A stretch of 64,000 nt of DNA from an uncultured Nitrospira sp. (GTDB taxonomy: Bacteria; Nitrospirota; Nitrospiria; Nitrospirales; Nitrospiraceae). This document shows, one piece after another, positions 9,675 through 18,837 of the stretch. Under the pieces are notes generated by a model that saw only the letters and a list, made by a program, of their open reading frames with translations, made no database searches and had not been told where the DNA came from. Position numbers and translations under genes: made by a program. The first letter of the stretch is position 1. Every line of letters begins with the position of its first letter. The DNA lies in the NCBI GenBank assembly GCA_902500805.1, contig CABVSA010000011.1, positions 1 through 64,000 of the forward strand, in the 5' to 3' direction.

Positions 9675-10005
9675 AGCCTTTCTCCTCTTATGGCCTTCTA
9701 TACTCACAACTCAGCCCCGTCATTCATCACCACTTGAGGCAGTAATGATTTCAGCATGCGCCTTCGCTCTGCCTGCAAGCACAGTTATCGCCAATGATGA
9801 TAAAGCGATGCAGTAACAGGAGTTTAGCCGATTGCCCGCAGGATGCCTAACAATTTTTCATATCCAGCCGGATGACCGGTTCGGTAGGGAATGATCTCTC
9901 TAGAGGGATAGAATGGGATGGCTCGGAGAGAAGGAACCATTCGATTAATGAGGTACACACGCAGCAGTCGACGCAATCCACTATGCTGAGAGACCACCGT
10001 CCTGT
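9675..10005. other. Non-coding stretch between pal and a short membrane-peptide ORF
   Basis: No convincing gene on either strand: the open frames here have no ribosome sites and no family-like composition. It presumably holds the pal promoter, but no element stands out by eye. Confidence 0.4.
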
Positions 10006-10146
10006 TCAGCGAGAGCCGCTACGATCAGCCCAGCGGACAGGTCGCAACACGGCTCCCATGCCGGCGAGTGCGCAGATAAACAACAGCATGGCCAGAGCAA
10101 TCACCAGGAAAAATGCCGCCCTCATGTCGTGCAAAACAGGGATCAT
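10006..10146 (-). CDS. Short one-TM peptide (46 aa)
   Basis: A small reading frame from ATG 10146 to TGA 10006, preceded by a purine-rich site (GAGGAGGGACGAGG). It encodes 46 residues with one strong hydrophobic helix (AAFFLVIALAMLLFICAL) and a basic C-terminal tail, a typical small inner-membrane peptide. It lies 27 bases downstream of a short zinc-ribbon ORF on the same strand, so the two may be co-transcribed. No family recognised. Support comes from composition, ribosome site and pairing only. Confidence 0.5.
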   Translation of the reverse strand: MIPVLHDMRAAFFLVIALAMLLFICALAGMGAVLRPVRWADRSGSR

Positions 10147-10173
10147 ACCTCGTCCCTCCTCTTGCTCGATGCA

Positions 10174-10338
10174 TCAACTGCGCCATCCACAGACACAGAC
10201 CCATGGACTCATTGGATCGATTTTCTGAAGAGGTCTCCCACAACAAGGACATTGCCGAGTCCATACTTGCCTGACATGCTGACCAACGTCCATAGCCGCC
10301 CGCGTTTCCTGACTGCTATATCGGACAAACCAGCCCAC
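10174..10338 (-). CDS. Small zinc-ribbon-like protein (39-54 aa)
   Basis: Frame ending at TGA 10174. The conserved-looking part is CPCCGRPLQKIDPMSPWVCVC followed by GW, i.e. a CxxC...CxC treble-clef or zinc-ribbon pattern in under 40 residues. Start either ATG 10293 (39 aa, weak ribosome site) or GTG 10338 (54 aa, AGGG seven bases upstream). It is followed after 27 bases by the one-TM peptide gene. Not recognised as a named family. Confidence 0.45.
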   Translation of the reverse strand: MGWFVRYSSQETRAAMDVGQHVRQVWTRQCPCCGRPLQKIDPMSPWVCVCGWRS

Positions 10339-10756
10339 GGGATTACCCTGTCCCCGGTTAAGTCTAGATCATGCTTAGCGCCTGGTCTATGCCGCTTCCC
10401 ATTGAGACCAATCTCGACATACCCACAACCTGTTGTAACCGCTGTTAAACCTAGGGACTGCTTTACGCACCCGCAGGAACCCACCCTTCGACCGACCCAT
10501 TGCATGATACGGCTAACCGCATCAATCTGCCGAAAAGGTCCCCCACTCGGACGTTACACAGGTAACCGAGAGAAAATCAAGGCAGGATTTCCGCAACTCT
10601 GCTACCTCGTGGCGACAGATACACTCTATAGGCGAATCGTGACGCCCATGTGCAATGCAAGATCCTACTTTATCTCTGATTCAGATCCGGTCAATATGGC
10701 GCGAGAGAGGAAATCTGTACTCGCGACTGGAGACCAGGCTCCGGCTCATACGGTAG
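10339..10756. other. Non-coding stretch upstream of the zinc-ribbon ORF
   Basis: About 420 bases with only unconvincing frames (low-complexity or basic translations without ribosome sites). It could hold a promoter or small RNA; nothing can be named from the sequence. Confidence 0.35.
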
Positions 10757-11120
10757 CTAATGCAGCAATTCATACTGCACGGCGCGGAGTAACATGGAGA
10801 GATCCAAAGGCTTCGCAAAGGTCTGCCGCGCCCCAAGCAGTCTGGCTGTCTGCAGTTCATCGGAAGAGTGTCCGCTCATGGCAATGACCTTCACATCCAG
10901 AAACGCGCGGGTTAGTTCCAAGATGAGGTCCAACCCATTCATTTCCGGCATCTCCAAGTCCGTAATGACCAAATCCATGGGTTTCGCACGGAACTGCTCA
11001 AGCCCTTCTCGGCCGTTGGCGGCCTCGTAGGTTTGATACCCCGCATCCTCAAGGATCTGCGCCAACAACACCCGCACCGACGCGTCATCCTCGATCACCA
11101 GAATCGTGCGTGGCCTCATC
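10757..11120 (-). CDS. Stand-alone response regulator receiver (CheY-like)
   Basis: A single receiver domain of ~120 residues with no output domain. It has the acidic pair in ILVIEDDAS, the phospho-acceptor Asp in DLVITDLEMPEMNG, the switch Ser in VIAMSGHSS and the conserved Lys in QTFAKPLDLS. ATG 11120 is chosen because AAAGGG precedes it; the frame extends to 11161 without support. No histidine kinase is adjacent, so the partner is unknown. Confidence 0.88.
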
Positions 11121-11168
11121 ACCGTATCCCTTTCGTGCTCTGCAACTTGCACCTTACACACCCCTTCA

Positions 11169-11405
11169 TTAGGCGGCCAACGATTCCACCTCCTCTGAGT
11201 CCCAATCCAGATTGAACGCCTCGTGAGCCGCCATCATCGCCATCACCGGTTTGGCGGACAACTGACGATGGTGCTGGATGACGGCGTCATCTCGATGACC
11301 ACAATTGACACAGCGTGTGCTCACACTCCACATTTCGCCGTACCCCCCTTCCATATCGATCATGCGCTCATCCAGCATCAACCCTTGGCAACGTGTACAA
11401 TTCAT
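11169..11405 (-). CDS. Small C4 zinc-ribbon protein
   Basis: 78 residues. Two CxxC knuckles, CTRCQG near the N-terminus and CVNCGHRDD near residue 32, predict one zinc site; the tail is acidic. It resembles the protein at 32280-32468 (shared pattern CxxCxGxM...ER...RCxNCG), so the window holds two members of the same small family. Function unknown. It lies 49 bases upstream of the receiver gene on the same strand. Confidence 0.65.
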   Translation of the reverse strand: MNCTRCQGLMLDERMIDMEGGYGEMWSVSTRCVNCGHRDDAVIQHHRQLSAKPVMAMMAAHEAFNLDWDSEEVESLAA

Positions 11406-11746
11406 CGTGGCTCCTCCTGGTTTGTGCTCACAATCGGGCTAAGAGAACTGTACCAGGGAGTATCATTCCAACTAGATCTGAAAGAGTTACGTCGAAAGGG
11501 GGGGGAGGGAAGTAGGCAACTCGGACTTGTGTGATTTTGCAGGAATACAACTCGGTAAAAACGACTCGTATGGGGAGGCCTCTCCGTGTGGGAGGCAGCC
11601 AGCCGATCGGAGGCGGCCGGACTAGGACGGGTTATCAAAAACTGTGGATCGAGCTCAATCCGTGTTGGAATGGATGAGGGCCTGCACCCCCTGTTGAACC
11701 AGGAAGGCGTGTGAGCTTGGGAGATTCTGAGAACTCAGTTAATCTG
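11406..11746. other. Non-coding stretch upstream of the C4 protein and downstream of tRNA-Arg
   Basis: No gene supported. A G-run (eight consecutive G at 11498-11505, then GAGGGA) stands out but has no evident role. This is the likely 5' region of the C4-protein/receiver genes. Confidence 0.35.
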
Positions 11747-11823
<77 letters not shown>

Positions 11824-11889
11824 AACCAGTCTCAACATGAATCATGTTCCGGCAAGACTTGTCAAGATTGAGAGAAGCAATTAAGAGCA

Positions 11890-12390
11890 CTATAGGCATG
11901 ACAGAATGTCATCGGCCACTTGTGAGACGGACTTTCCCTCCGTCTCAATCACACGATCAGCCGCCGCTTGATACTTCGGAACACGCTCTCGCAACACATC
12001 TTGGATTTCATCAATAAAGGATTTGGTGCCGGTGAGAGAGGGTCGTTGCGTGTCGGACCCAATTCGCCTGGCAATGGTCTCCACTGACGCCGTCAGCCAG
12101 AACAGCTTTCCCGTGCGTTTCAGTATGTCGACATTCTGTGGTCTGAGAATGGCACCCCCACCGGTATCGAGCACCAACCCTTCCTTATTGGCCAGTTCCT
12201 GGCACATCTTGGTTTCGAGATCACGAAAGTACTCCCAGCCATGCTGTTCAACGATCTGGGGAATGGTTCGCCCTTCCGACTTTACAATCTCAGCATCGGT
12301 AGAAAGCAATTCGCAACCGAGACGAGCTGCTACAACCTTTCCCACCGCGCTTTTCCCCGTACCACGATAGCCGATCAGCACGACGTTCAT
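11890..12390 (-). CDS. aroK: Shikimate kinase
   Basis: Phosphorylates shikimate in chorismate synthesis. Walker A is GYRGTGKSAVGK (residues 7-18); the shikimate-binding STDAEI, LDTGGGAI and the lid region TQRPSLTG are present. Length 166 is normal. Its ATG overlaps the aroE stop by 4 bases (ATGA), indicating coupled translation. Confidence 0.93.
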   Translation of the reverse strand: MNVVLIGYRGTGKSAVGKVVAARLGCELLSTDAEIVKSEGRTIPQIVEQHGWEYFRDLETKMCQELANKEGLVLDTGGGAILRPQNVDILKRTGKLFWLTASVETIARRIGSDTQRPSLTGTKSFIDEIQDVLRERVPKYQAAADRVIETEGKSVSQVADDILSCL

Positions 12391-13241
12391 CGGAAATGCG
12401 ACTCCAAGACCGTCCGCATCACTGCAACCGGAGCGGGTTGATTGGTCCAGAGTTCACATTGTGTCACCGCCTGGTTCAGAAACATCTCTAGCCCTGGAAT
12501 CGTCTTGCACCCCACCCGTTTGGCATCTTTCAGCAACTGCGTTTCCCGCGGGTTATAGACGATATCCATGACAGCGAGCCCCGCGTGGAGAAGCGACGCC
12601 GGGACACAAGTCATGTCGGCTTTGGGAGACATACCGACCGGGGTGCAATGAATCAGGACGTGCGCGTCAGGAAGAACGCGACGCAGAGCGGCCTCATCGA
12701 GATAAGAATCCTCTACCGTGACCGCTGTCGTGGGACGAATGTCCTCGGCCAAGCGCGTCCGCTCTAGCTCCTCAATTCCCAGCAACGTCAATTGTTCCGC
12801 GCCGGACTCCGCCGCCAATGCGAAGGCGATTGCTCGTGCCGCCCCCCCCGAGCCAAGCACCACAATGTGTCGGCCCGTCAGCTCAATTCCGCCTTCACGT
12901 AGTGCCCGCAATGCACCGGTCGCATCGGTGTTGCGCCCGGTCAACTTGCCTTTTTCCGCCACGATGGTATTGATTGCACCAATCCGCTTGGCGGTTGGCT
13001 CCACATAATCAAGAAACTGCATCGTTGCCACCTTGTGAGGAATTGTCACGCTCGCCCCTCGGAAATTTCCCAGAGCACGAAGTCCCTTGATGGCATCACC
13101 GATTGCTTCCACTTGCCAGGCCAGATAGACAAAGTTGAGCCCTAATGCACGAAACGCCGCATTATGGATGGCAGGCGACAAAGAATGTCCGACTGGATTG
13201 CCAATCACCCCGCAAAACTGGGTTTGAGCATCAATGTCCAT
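12387..13241 (-). CDS. aroE: Shikimate dehydrogenase
   Basis: NADPH-dependent reduction of 3-dehydroshikimate. Substrate residues lie in GHSLSPAIHN, VTIPHK (catalytic Lys) and GRNTDATGA; the nucleotide-binding loop is VLGSGGAARAIAFAL. ATG 13241 is preferred because AGGGACAAGA precedes it; an in-frame ATG at 13256 adds five residues. It lies between an SDR gene and aroK, with very short spacings. Confidence 0.93.
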   Translation of the reverse strand: MDIDAQTQFCGVIGNPVGHSLSPAIHNAAFRALGLNFVYLAWQVEAIGDAIKGLRALGNFRGASVTIPHKVATMQFLDYVEPTAKRIGAINTIVAEKGKLTGRNTDATGALRALREGGIELTGRHIVVLGSGGAARAIAFALAAESGAEQLTLLGIEELERTRLAEDIRPTTAVTVEDSYLDEAALRRVLPDAHVLIHCTPVGMSPKADMTCVPASLLHAGLAVMDIVYNPRETQLLKDAKRVGCKTIPGLEMFLNQAVTQCELWTNQPAPVAVMRTVLESHFR

Positions 13242-13264
13242 TCTTGTCCCTATCATCGCACCGG

Positions 13265-14026
13265 CTATCCCTTGTAGACCGTCATCCCGCCATCAATCGT
13301 GAATGTTCCCCCAGTCACCCATACAGCCTCGTCAGACACAAGGTACAACACCATACTGGCAACCTCCTCGGGAGTCCCGGCACGGCGAATGGCATATTGC
13401 GAGAGCAGCGACTGGAGCATCTCCGGGTTCGCCATAAGCGGTGCCGCCATGGGAGTATTGATCAGAGCAGGATTGACCACATTGCACCGGATCCCGTCTT
13501 TGGCATAATCGATGGCCAGCGCCCTCGTGAGCGCATCAAGTCCGCCTTTGGACGCGGTGTAGGCTGATAACCCAGGGATACCGACCAAACTGGCAACAGA
13601 CGAGATGTTCACAATGGCGCCACGTCCCTGTTTCAACATCTGCGGAACAATCGCCCGAGTCATTCGAAACACACCGGTCAAATTGATATCCAAGACCATG
13701 CTCCATGTCGCATCGTCGGTCTCATGCAACCGCTTCCCAAAATCGCCGAGCCCCGCATTGTTCACGAGAATATCAATTCGACCGAAGCTATCGACGGTTT
13801 TCCTGACCACATCTTGCACATGCTTTTCGTCCGTGACCGACCCGGCTACAGCCAGGACCTTCCCGTTGCCCTGCTGAAGGATCTTCACCACCCGATCCAA
13901 CTCCGATTGCCGACGCCCGGTGACCACCACTGACGCCCCTTCATCGGCAAAACGTTTCGCGATTGCTTCGCCGATCCCGGCGTTCCCTCCGGTCACCACA
14001 GCGACCTTGCCGTTCAACCTGTTCAT
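13265..14026 (-). CDS. Short-chain dehydrogenase/reductase (FabG-like)
   Basis: NAD(P)-dependent oxidoreductase with a complete classical SDR core: TGGNAGIGEAIA (cofactor loop), NNAGLGDF, the catalytic Ser in NISSVAS, YTASKGG (Tyr and Lys) and a C-terminal VTGGTFTIDGG. 253 residues. It resembles 3-oxoacyl-ACP reductases, but so do many SDRs of other substrates, so the substrate is open. The start overlaps the trmI stop by 4 bases. Confidence 0.85.
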   Translation of the reverse strand: MNRLNGKVAVVTGGNAGIGEAIAKRFADEGASVVVTGRRQSELDRVVKILQQGNGKVLAVAGSVTDEKHVQDVVRKTVDSFGRIDILVNNAGLGDFGKRLHETDDATWSMVLDINLTGVFRMTRAIVPQMLKQGRGAIVNISSVASLVGIPGLSAYTASKGGLDALTRALAIDYAKDGIRCNVVNPALINTPMAAPLMANPEMLQSLLSQYAIRRAGTPEEVASMVLYLVSDEAVWVTGGTFTIDGGMTVYKG

Positions 14027-14907
14027 TCGCTCTGCTCCTCTTCTACATCCTCGGATGTCACATCCTGGGCTCCATCGGAAGAATCCTCTCTCCTGGCTAT
14101 CGAACGGAACAAACCCGGTTCCACTTTCCTTGCCACCGTGAGAAATCCTGAATGCGCCACCATCCGATGATCAGGCCGCACGCTCCTGCCCTGTATCGAC
14201 CAGGTCCGCAGCAACGTCTCAAAGGTTTCGATCATCCCAAACACAGTTGTCCGCTCAAGTGCCTCAACGGTTTGCATCACTTGCGGAATCGTGGGAACAA
14301 AGCTCAGATAGATCCCGCCTGATCGAAGCGCATTGACGGCATGGGGAATGACCTGCCATGGTTCCGGCAAGTCAAGCACCACTCGATCGAAGGGAATCCC
14401 ATCGTCGAGGAGCTCGATACCCTCATAGGCGCTTTTCCTAAACGTACGCAAGTTCATCGGATTCATCACGCGGGCGATATTCGTCTGCGCCGTCCGTGCA
14501 AAGTCTTCTCGGAGCTCGTACGTCACCACGAGACCCTCTGGTCCCACGGCACGCAACAATGCCATAGTCAACGCCCCTGAACCGGTGCCAGCTTCAAAGA
14601 CCCTCGCTCCCGGATAGACGTCTGCCCACATAGGAATAATGGCAAGATCTTTTGGATAGAGAACCTGTGCTCCGCGCGGCATTTTGAGCACATAGTCGCC
14701 AAAGGTCGGTTTGAGCGCCATCATCCTCTTCCCGCCTGAGAGCGTCACGATGGACCCGTCAGGTCGGCCGATGAGCGCGTCATGGGCGATCTTCTGCCCG
14801 CTGAATTGATAGGTTTCTCCCGCCTTCAGCGTGAGGGCATACTGACGCTTTTTTTGATCGACGAGGTGGATGCGGTCGCCGTTGGCAAGCTGAGACATGG
14901 CGCGCAT
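14023..14907 (-). CDS. trmI: tRNA (adenine-58-N1)-methyltransferase TrmI
   Basis: SAM-dependent methylation of A58 in the T-loop of tRNA. An N-terminal beta-domain precedes the Rossmann core: FEAGTGSGALTMALL (SAM loop), VVTYELREDF and LDLPEPW (catalytic-loop region). 294 residues including a charged C-terminal tail (EDVEEEQSE). Start ATG 14907 has GAGGG upstream; ATG 14898 is also possible. First gene of the trmI-SDR-aroE-aroK run. Confidence 0.9.
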   Translation of the reverse strand: MRAMSQLANGDRIHLVDQKKRQYALTLKAGETYQFSGQKIAHDALIGRPDGSIVTLSGGKRMMALKPTFGDYVLKMPRGAQVLYPKDLAIIPMWADVYPGARVFEAGTGSGALTMALLRAVGPEGLVVTYELREDFARTAQTNIARVMNPMNLRTFRKSAYEGIELLDDGIPFDRVVLDLPEPWQVIPHAVNALRSGGIYLSFVPTIPQVMQTVEALERTTVFGMIETFETLLRTWSIQGRSVRPDHRMVAHSGFLTVARKVEPGLFRSIARREDSSDGAQDVTSEDVEEEQSE

Positions 14908-15004
14908 TCTAGGTGGTTCCCTCCTCGGTTTGCAACCAATGGCTCTTCCTTGACAGCGTAGTGAGGGGCTCGTAAGATCTTCTTATCCTTAGATACTTCC
15001 GACA

Positions 15005-16333
15005 ATGCTTCTTCAAAGTCGGCTCAGGAGCTGTTCACGTTGGCCTAGCCTCACAGCAGCGATTGTGAGTCTCTGTGTGGCCTTCTGTCCGATTCTTTCC
15101 CTAAGCCCCGCTCATGGCTCTGAGATCGTGGTAGCAACCTATGAAGGGGTCATTAACCCCGTCGCGGCGGAGTATCTGCACGATGCTCTCACATTCGCTC
15201 AAACCTCGGGTGCCCACGCCCTCATCTTGAAGCTGGACACGCCCGGAGGGCTAGACACCTCCATGCGCTTGATGATCAAAGATATGACCGCATCCACCAC
15301 TCCCGTCATCGTCTATGTCGCTCCTTCAGGAGGGCGCGCCGCCTCTGCCGGTGTCTTTCTCACGATGGCCGCCCATGTAGCCGCGATGGCCCCCGGAACC
15401 AACATCGGAGCCGCCCACCCGGTCGCCATGGGCGGAGGGGAGATGGACAGCACGATGAAGGAAAAGGTCGAGAACGACGCCGTGGCCTATATCAAAAGCA
15501 TCGCGGACCAACGCAGACGTAATGTCTCCTGGGCTGAAGAGGCAGTTCGTAAAAGCGTGTCCGTCACAGAACAAGAAGCCTTCAAGCTGAAGATCATCGA
15601 CATCGTGGCTGAGAACATGCCTGCCCTATTGAGACAGTTGAACGGCAGGAAAGTGAATCTTCCAAACGGTTCGCTCACGCTCTCAACCGATGACGCGACG
15701 CTTCATGACTTCCCAATGGGAACACGTCTCGAATTGCTCAAGATCCTGAGTGACCCAAACATCGCCTATCTGCTGATGTCGATCGGGACGATCGGGATCA
15801 TGGCCGAACTCTATAGTCCCGGAGCGATCTTGCCCGGAATCATCGGCGCCATCAGTTTGATTCTGGCTTTCTATTCACTCCAGTCACTTCCCGTGAACTA
15901 TGCTGGAGCGCTCCTGGTCATCCTCGGTGCGGTGTTCCTGTTGCTCGAGATCTCAGTCACCAGCTATGGACTGCTGGCACTAGGTGGCGTGGCGGCAATG
16001 ACTTTGGGCGGCCTCTTGCTTATCAAGAGTGATGCGCCCTACCTCCAAGTGTCGCTGTCATTCATATTGCCGACGGTCCTGACCGCCGGTGGCTTGATCG
16101 GAGCGGTGGTATGGATGGCCGTCAAGACTGGTCGGAGCAAACCGGTCACCGGAGCGGAGGCAATGATTGGTTCGATCGGAATCGCCAAGACAGACTTAAA
16201 CCCACGCGGCCAGATCACGGTCCATGGGGAAATTTGGGAGGCGATCAGTCAGCATCCGATTCGACAAGGGGAGTCCGCGGAGGTGGTGTCGGTCGAGGGA
16301 TTGACCGCGACCGTAGCCCCACCTCATCAATGA
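15005..16333 (+). CDS. nfeD: NfeD-family membrane serine protease (ClpP-class)
   Basis: Long-form NfeD. A signal peptide (to about residue 38) is followed by a ClpP-like protease domain with the Ser nucleophile in GGRAASAGVFLTM (Ser114), several membrane helices (residues ~255-375) and a C-terminal NfeD OB-fold (GSIGIAKTDLNPRGQITVHG). It is followed after 24 bases by a stomatin-like gene, the usual partner: in characterised archaeal pairs the protease cleaves the stomatin. Likely a membrane-quality-control unit. Confidence 0.9.
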   Translation: MLLQSRLRSCSRWPSLTAAIVSLCVAFCPILSLSPAHGSEIVVATYEGVINPVAAEYLHDALTFAQTSGAHALILKLDTPGGLDTSMRLMIKDMTASTTPVIVYVAPSGGRAASAGVFLTMAAHVAAMAPGTNIGAAHPVAMGGGEMDSTMKEKVENDAVAYIKSIADQRRRNVSWAEEAVRKSVSVTEQEAFKLKIIDIVAENMPALLRQLNGRKVNLPNGSLTLSTDDATLHDFPMGTRLELLKILSDPNIAYLLMSIGTIGIMAELYSPGAILPGIIGAISLILAFYSLQSLPVNYAGALLVILGAVFLLLEISVTSYGLLALGGVAAMTLGGLLLIKSDAPYLQVSLSFILPTVLTAGGLIGAVVWMAVKTGRSKPVTGAEAMIGSIGIAKTDLNPRGQITVHGEIWEAISQHPIRQGESAEVVSVEGLTATVAPPHQ

Positions 16334-16357
16334 CCCGCCCGAAGACAAGGAGCTGTT

Positions 16358-17104
16358 ATGTCGTTACTGATCCCGTTTATCTTACTTGGCCCGTTGCTCT
16401 ATGCCAGCTTTAAACGCGTCATGGAGTATGAACGGCTTGTGGTGTTTGTTCTCGGCAAGTTCCACACCGTCAAAGGCCCGGGAATCCGATTGGTGATTCC
16501 TGGGCTGCAGCAGATGGTACGGGTCAATCTTCAAACAGCTACCATGGAAGTCCCTTCGCAGGATGTGATCACACGCGACAATATCTCGGTGAAGGTGAAC
16601 GCCGTCATTTTTCTCAGGGTGGTGGATCCGCAGCGTGCAGTCTTAGCGGTTCAGGACTACCTATATTCTACCTCGCAGATTGCCCAGACCACCTTGCGCA
16701 GCGTGCTTGGGCAGAGCCAGTTCGATGACCTGCTGTCGAAGCGTGACGACATCAACGCCGAGCTACAGCGAATCATCGATCAGCAGACTGAACCATGGGG
16801 CGTGAAGGTCGCAGCCGTTGAGGTGAAGAATGTCGATATTCCGCAAGACATGCAACGGGCCATCGCTCGACAGGCCGAGGCTGAACGGGAACGTCGTGCC
16901 AAAATCATCCATGCGGAAGGAGAGTTTCAGGCCGCACAGAAGCTCGCAGAGGCCGCCAACGTGATCAGCCAAAACCCAGCCGCCCTTCAACTCCGTTATC
17001 TCCAAACGCTGGTAGAAATCGCCGCCGAAAAGAATTCCACGACAATCTTTCCGATTCCCATCGATACGCTTGCTCCTTTCATTAAGGGTCTCTTATCGAA
17101 ATAG
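16358..17104 (+). CDS. Slipin / stomatin-like SPFH protein
   Basis: 248 residues: one N-terminal hydrophobic anchor, then the SPFH domain ([38 protein letters not shown]) and a coiled helical region ([22 protein letters not shown]), ending in a hydrophobic C-terminus. It forms oligomeric scaffolds at the inner membrane. It has GGAG-type spacing after nfeD and surely shares its transcript. Confidence 0.92.
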   Translation: MSLLIPFILLGPLLYASFKRVMEYERLVVFVLGKFHTVKGPGIRLVIPGLQQMVRVNLQTATMEVPSQDVITRDNISVKVNAVIFLRVVDPQRAVLAVQDYLYSTSQIAQTTLRSVLGQSQFDDLLSKRDDINAELQRIIDQQTEPWGVKVAAVEVKNVDIPQDMQRAIARQAEAERERRAKIIHAEGEFQAAQKLAEAANVISQNPAALQLRYLQTLVEIAAEKNSTTIFPIPIDTLAPFIKGLLSK

Positions 17105-17370
17105 TGTGGCGTTTCGGTCGAGAGCTGATGCGAATTCCACATAGATGCCGCATTCATGCGACAGTGCCCTTCAATTGTTCTCATTAACTCACGTTAATCT
17201 TCTCGATTTATCGAGCTGATCTCCTTCTTCATTTCTCATCTTCCAGCCAGCATCTCTTTTGCTTCTTTGAACCACTGCATACGGCCTGATCTGGATGAAT
17301 CTTTTCGGCTGAACCGAGCTCAAACGAGTGAGCGAAAGAGGATGTTCAACCTCATAGGAAGGGTGGCGCC

Positions 17371-18627
17371 ATGAAAGAAGAATTGCGGGTCGAAGAAGAG
17401 ATAGACGTGCAACAGAAGTTTTCCTCCGATGTCGATGCCGACGACGCCAGGGCAAGCGGAATGCTAGGCCGAATTGGTCGCAGCACGGGTGAGGCGTCCC
17501 GCTCGAAGCGAAAATCCAGACCGGCCACGCGAGCGAGTCAGGCGGCCAGTCCATTTCTCTTGGAATCGTTATACTTCCGTTCATTCGGTGAGCGAGGTCT
17601 CCTGTCGCGCGAAGAAGAAATCCTGATTGCCAAGCGGGTGGATCAGGGAACCAGGCGCATTCGAGCTGCTTTACGGCAAGCCACGAGAACGTTACTCAAG
17701 GCTCGACGGATTCCTGCTTGTGCAGAGAGTGCAAAGCTGCTCCTATCGGTCCGACGACTAAGCGGTCTCTCTGCCACTGCGTTGGACAGTGCAGAGAAGG
17801 CTTTGAATACCGTGCTCCATCCATCTAGTGCCGACCTTCATCCCCCGGCTTCCCTTGCGAAACCATTGGAGATAGTGCTGGGCGAAATACGCACTGCACG
17901 AGTGATTTTAGAACAAGGCAAGGATGAGCTTGTTCGGTGTAATCTTCGCTTGGTCGTCGACGTCGCCAAACATTACACCGGTCGAGGGTTGAGCCTGTTG
18001 GATCTCGTGCAAGAAGGCAACATCGGGCTGATGAAGGCGGCGGAACGGTATCAATATCGAAAGGGATTCAAGTTCAGCACATACGCGACCTGGTGGATCC
18101 GTCAAGGGATCACTCGATCGCTTGCGGACCAATCTCGAACGATCCGCGTTCCGGTTCATCAAACCGAAGCCTCGCACCGTATTCTTCGAGTGATGCGGAG
18201 ACTGTGTCAGCAATTGGGACGACCGGCCCGCCTGGAAGAGGTCGCTCATGTGCTCCGCATGCGCCCCGAGCGACTCCGAGAGACGGTACAGGCCTTCCAG
18301 GAACCGGTGGCCTTAGAGACGCCGATCGGTGATGGGGATACCCAGTTTGGCGATGTCATTCCGGATCATCAGGCCGTCCCACCGGACGCCAATGTCCACC
18401 GGAGTGAGCTGACGGAACAACTCGATCATATCTTGAGCACGCTCACCCCGCGCGAACAGACGGTGATCCGGCTACGATTTGGCATAGGGTATGACGAATC
18501 CAGTACCCTCGAGCAGGTGGGGCAAAGCCTGTCTGTCACACGAGAGCGGATCCGTCAGATTGAGGCGAAGGCGCTGAAGAAACTGAAGACCCCAGCGATT
18601 AAGGAACTGTTCGCGGCGATCAGGTAG
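17371..18627 (+). CDS. RNA polymerase sigma-70 family factor (group 2, RpoS/RpoD-like)
   Basis: 418 residues with a complete sigma-70 core. Region 1.2 is around SLYFRSFGERGLLSREEE; region 2 contains DLVQEGNIGLMKAAERYQY and FSTYATWWIRQGITRSLAD; region 3 begins at TIRVPVHQTE; region 4 has LTPREQTVIRLRFGIG and the recognition helix VTRERIRQIEAKAL. There is no long region 1.1 and the first ~70 residues are basic and unconserved-looking, so this is an alternative group 2 factor rather than the housekeeping sigma. An unusual ~50-residue insert sits before region 2. Stress or stationary-phase role is only inferred. Confidence 0.88.
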   Translation: MKEELRVEEEIDVQQKFSSDVDADDARASGMLGRIGRSTGEASRSKRKSRPATRASQAASPFLLESLYFRSFGERGLLSREEEILIAKRVDQGTRRIRAALRQATRTLLKARRIPACAESAKLLLSVRRLSGLSATALDSAEKALNTVLHPSSADLHPPASLAKPLEIVLGEIRTARVILEQGKDELVRCNLRLVVDVAKHYTGRGLSLLDLVQEGNIGLMKAAERYQYRKGFKFSTYATWWIRQGITRSLADQSRTIRVPVHQTEASHRILRVMRRLCQQLGRPARLEEVAHVLRMRPERLRETVQAFQEPVALETPIGDGDTQFGDVIPDHQAVPPDANVHRSELTEQLDHILSTLTPREQTVIRLRFGIGYDESSTLEQVGQSLSVTRERIRQIEAKALKKLKTPAIKELFAAIR

Positions 18628-18694
18628 ACATTCGAATGTACAAAAAGCCGAGAAGGGTTTTAGAGTAGCTCGATTTTCGATAGAGCCTGCCTTC

Positions 18695-18739
18695 CCTCCG
18701 CATGGTGAGTTATGCCAGAATGACTTCACCATGCGGAGG
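18695..18739. terminator. Hairpin between the sigma factor gene and lipB
   Basis: A perfect 14-bp inverted repeat (18695-18708 and 18726-18739) with a 17-base loop follows the sigma-factor stop by about 70 bases. There is no T-run on the plus side. It probably ends or attenuates transcription from the sigma gene. Confidence 0.5.
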
Positions 18740-18837
18740 CCTGGTATTCTCGCATCTCCCGCCACTGTCCGGCATCGATATCTGTGCGGATCTGACTATT
18801 TTTTAAAAGGGCACCGCTCCCTAGGGTCTGCCACCTT

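Noticed and set aside
10129-10887. Plus-strand ORF of 252 codons in the empty region after pal
   Set aside because: No ribosome site or recognisable domain, low-quality composition, and it overlaps the convincing receiver gene and the zinc-ribbon ORF on the other strand.
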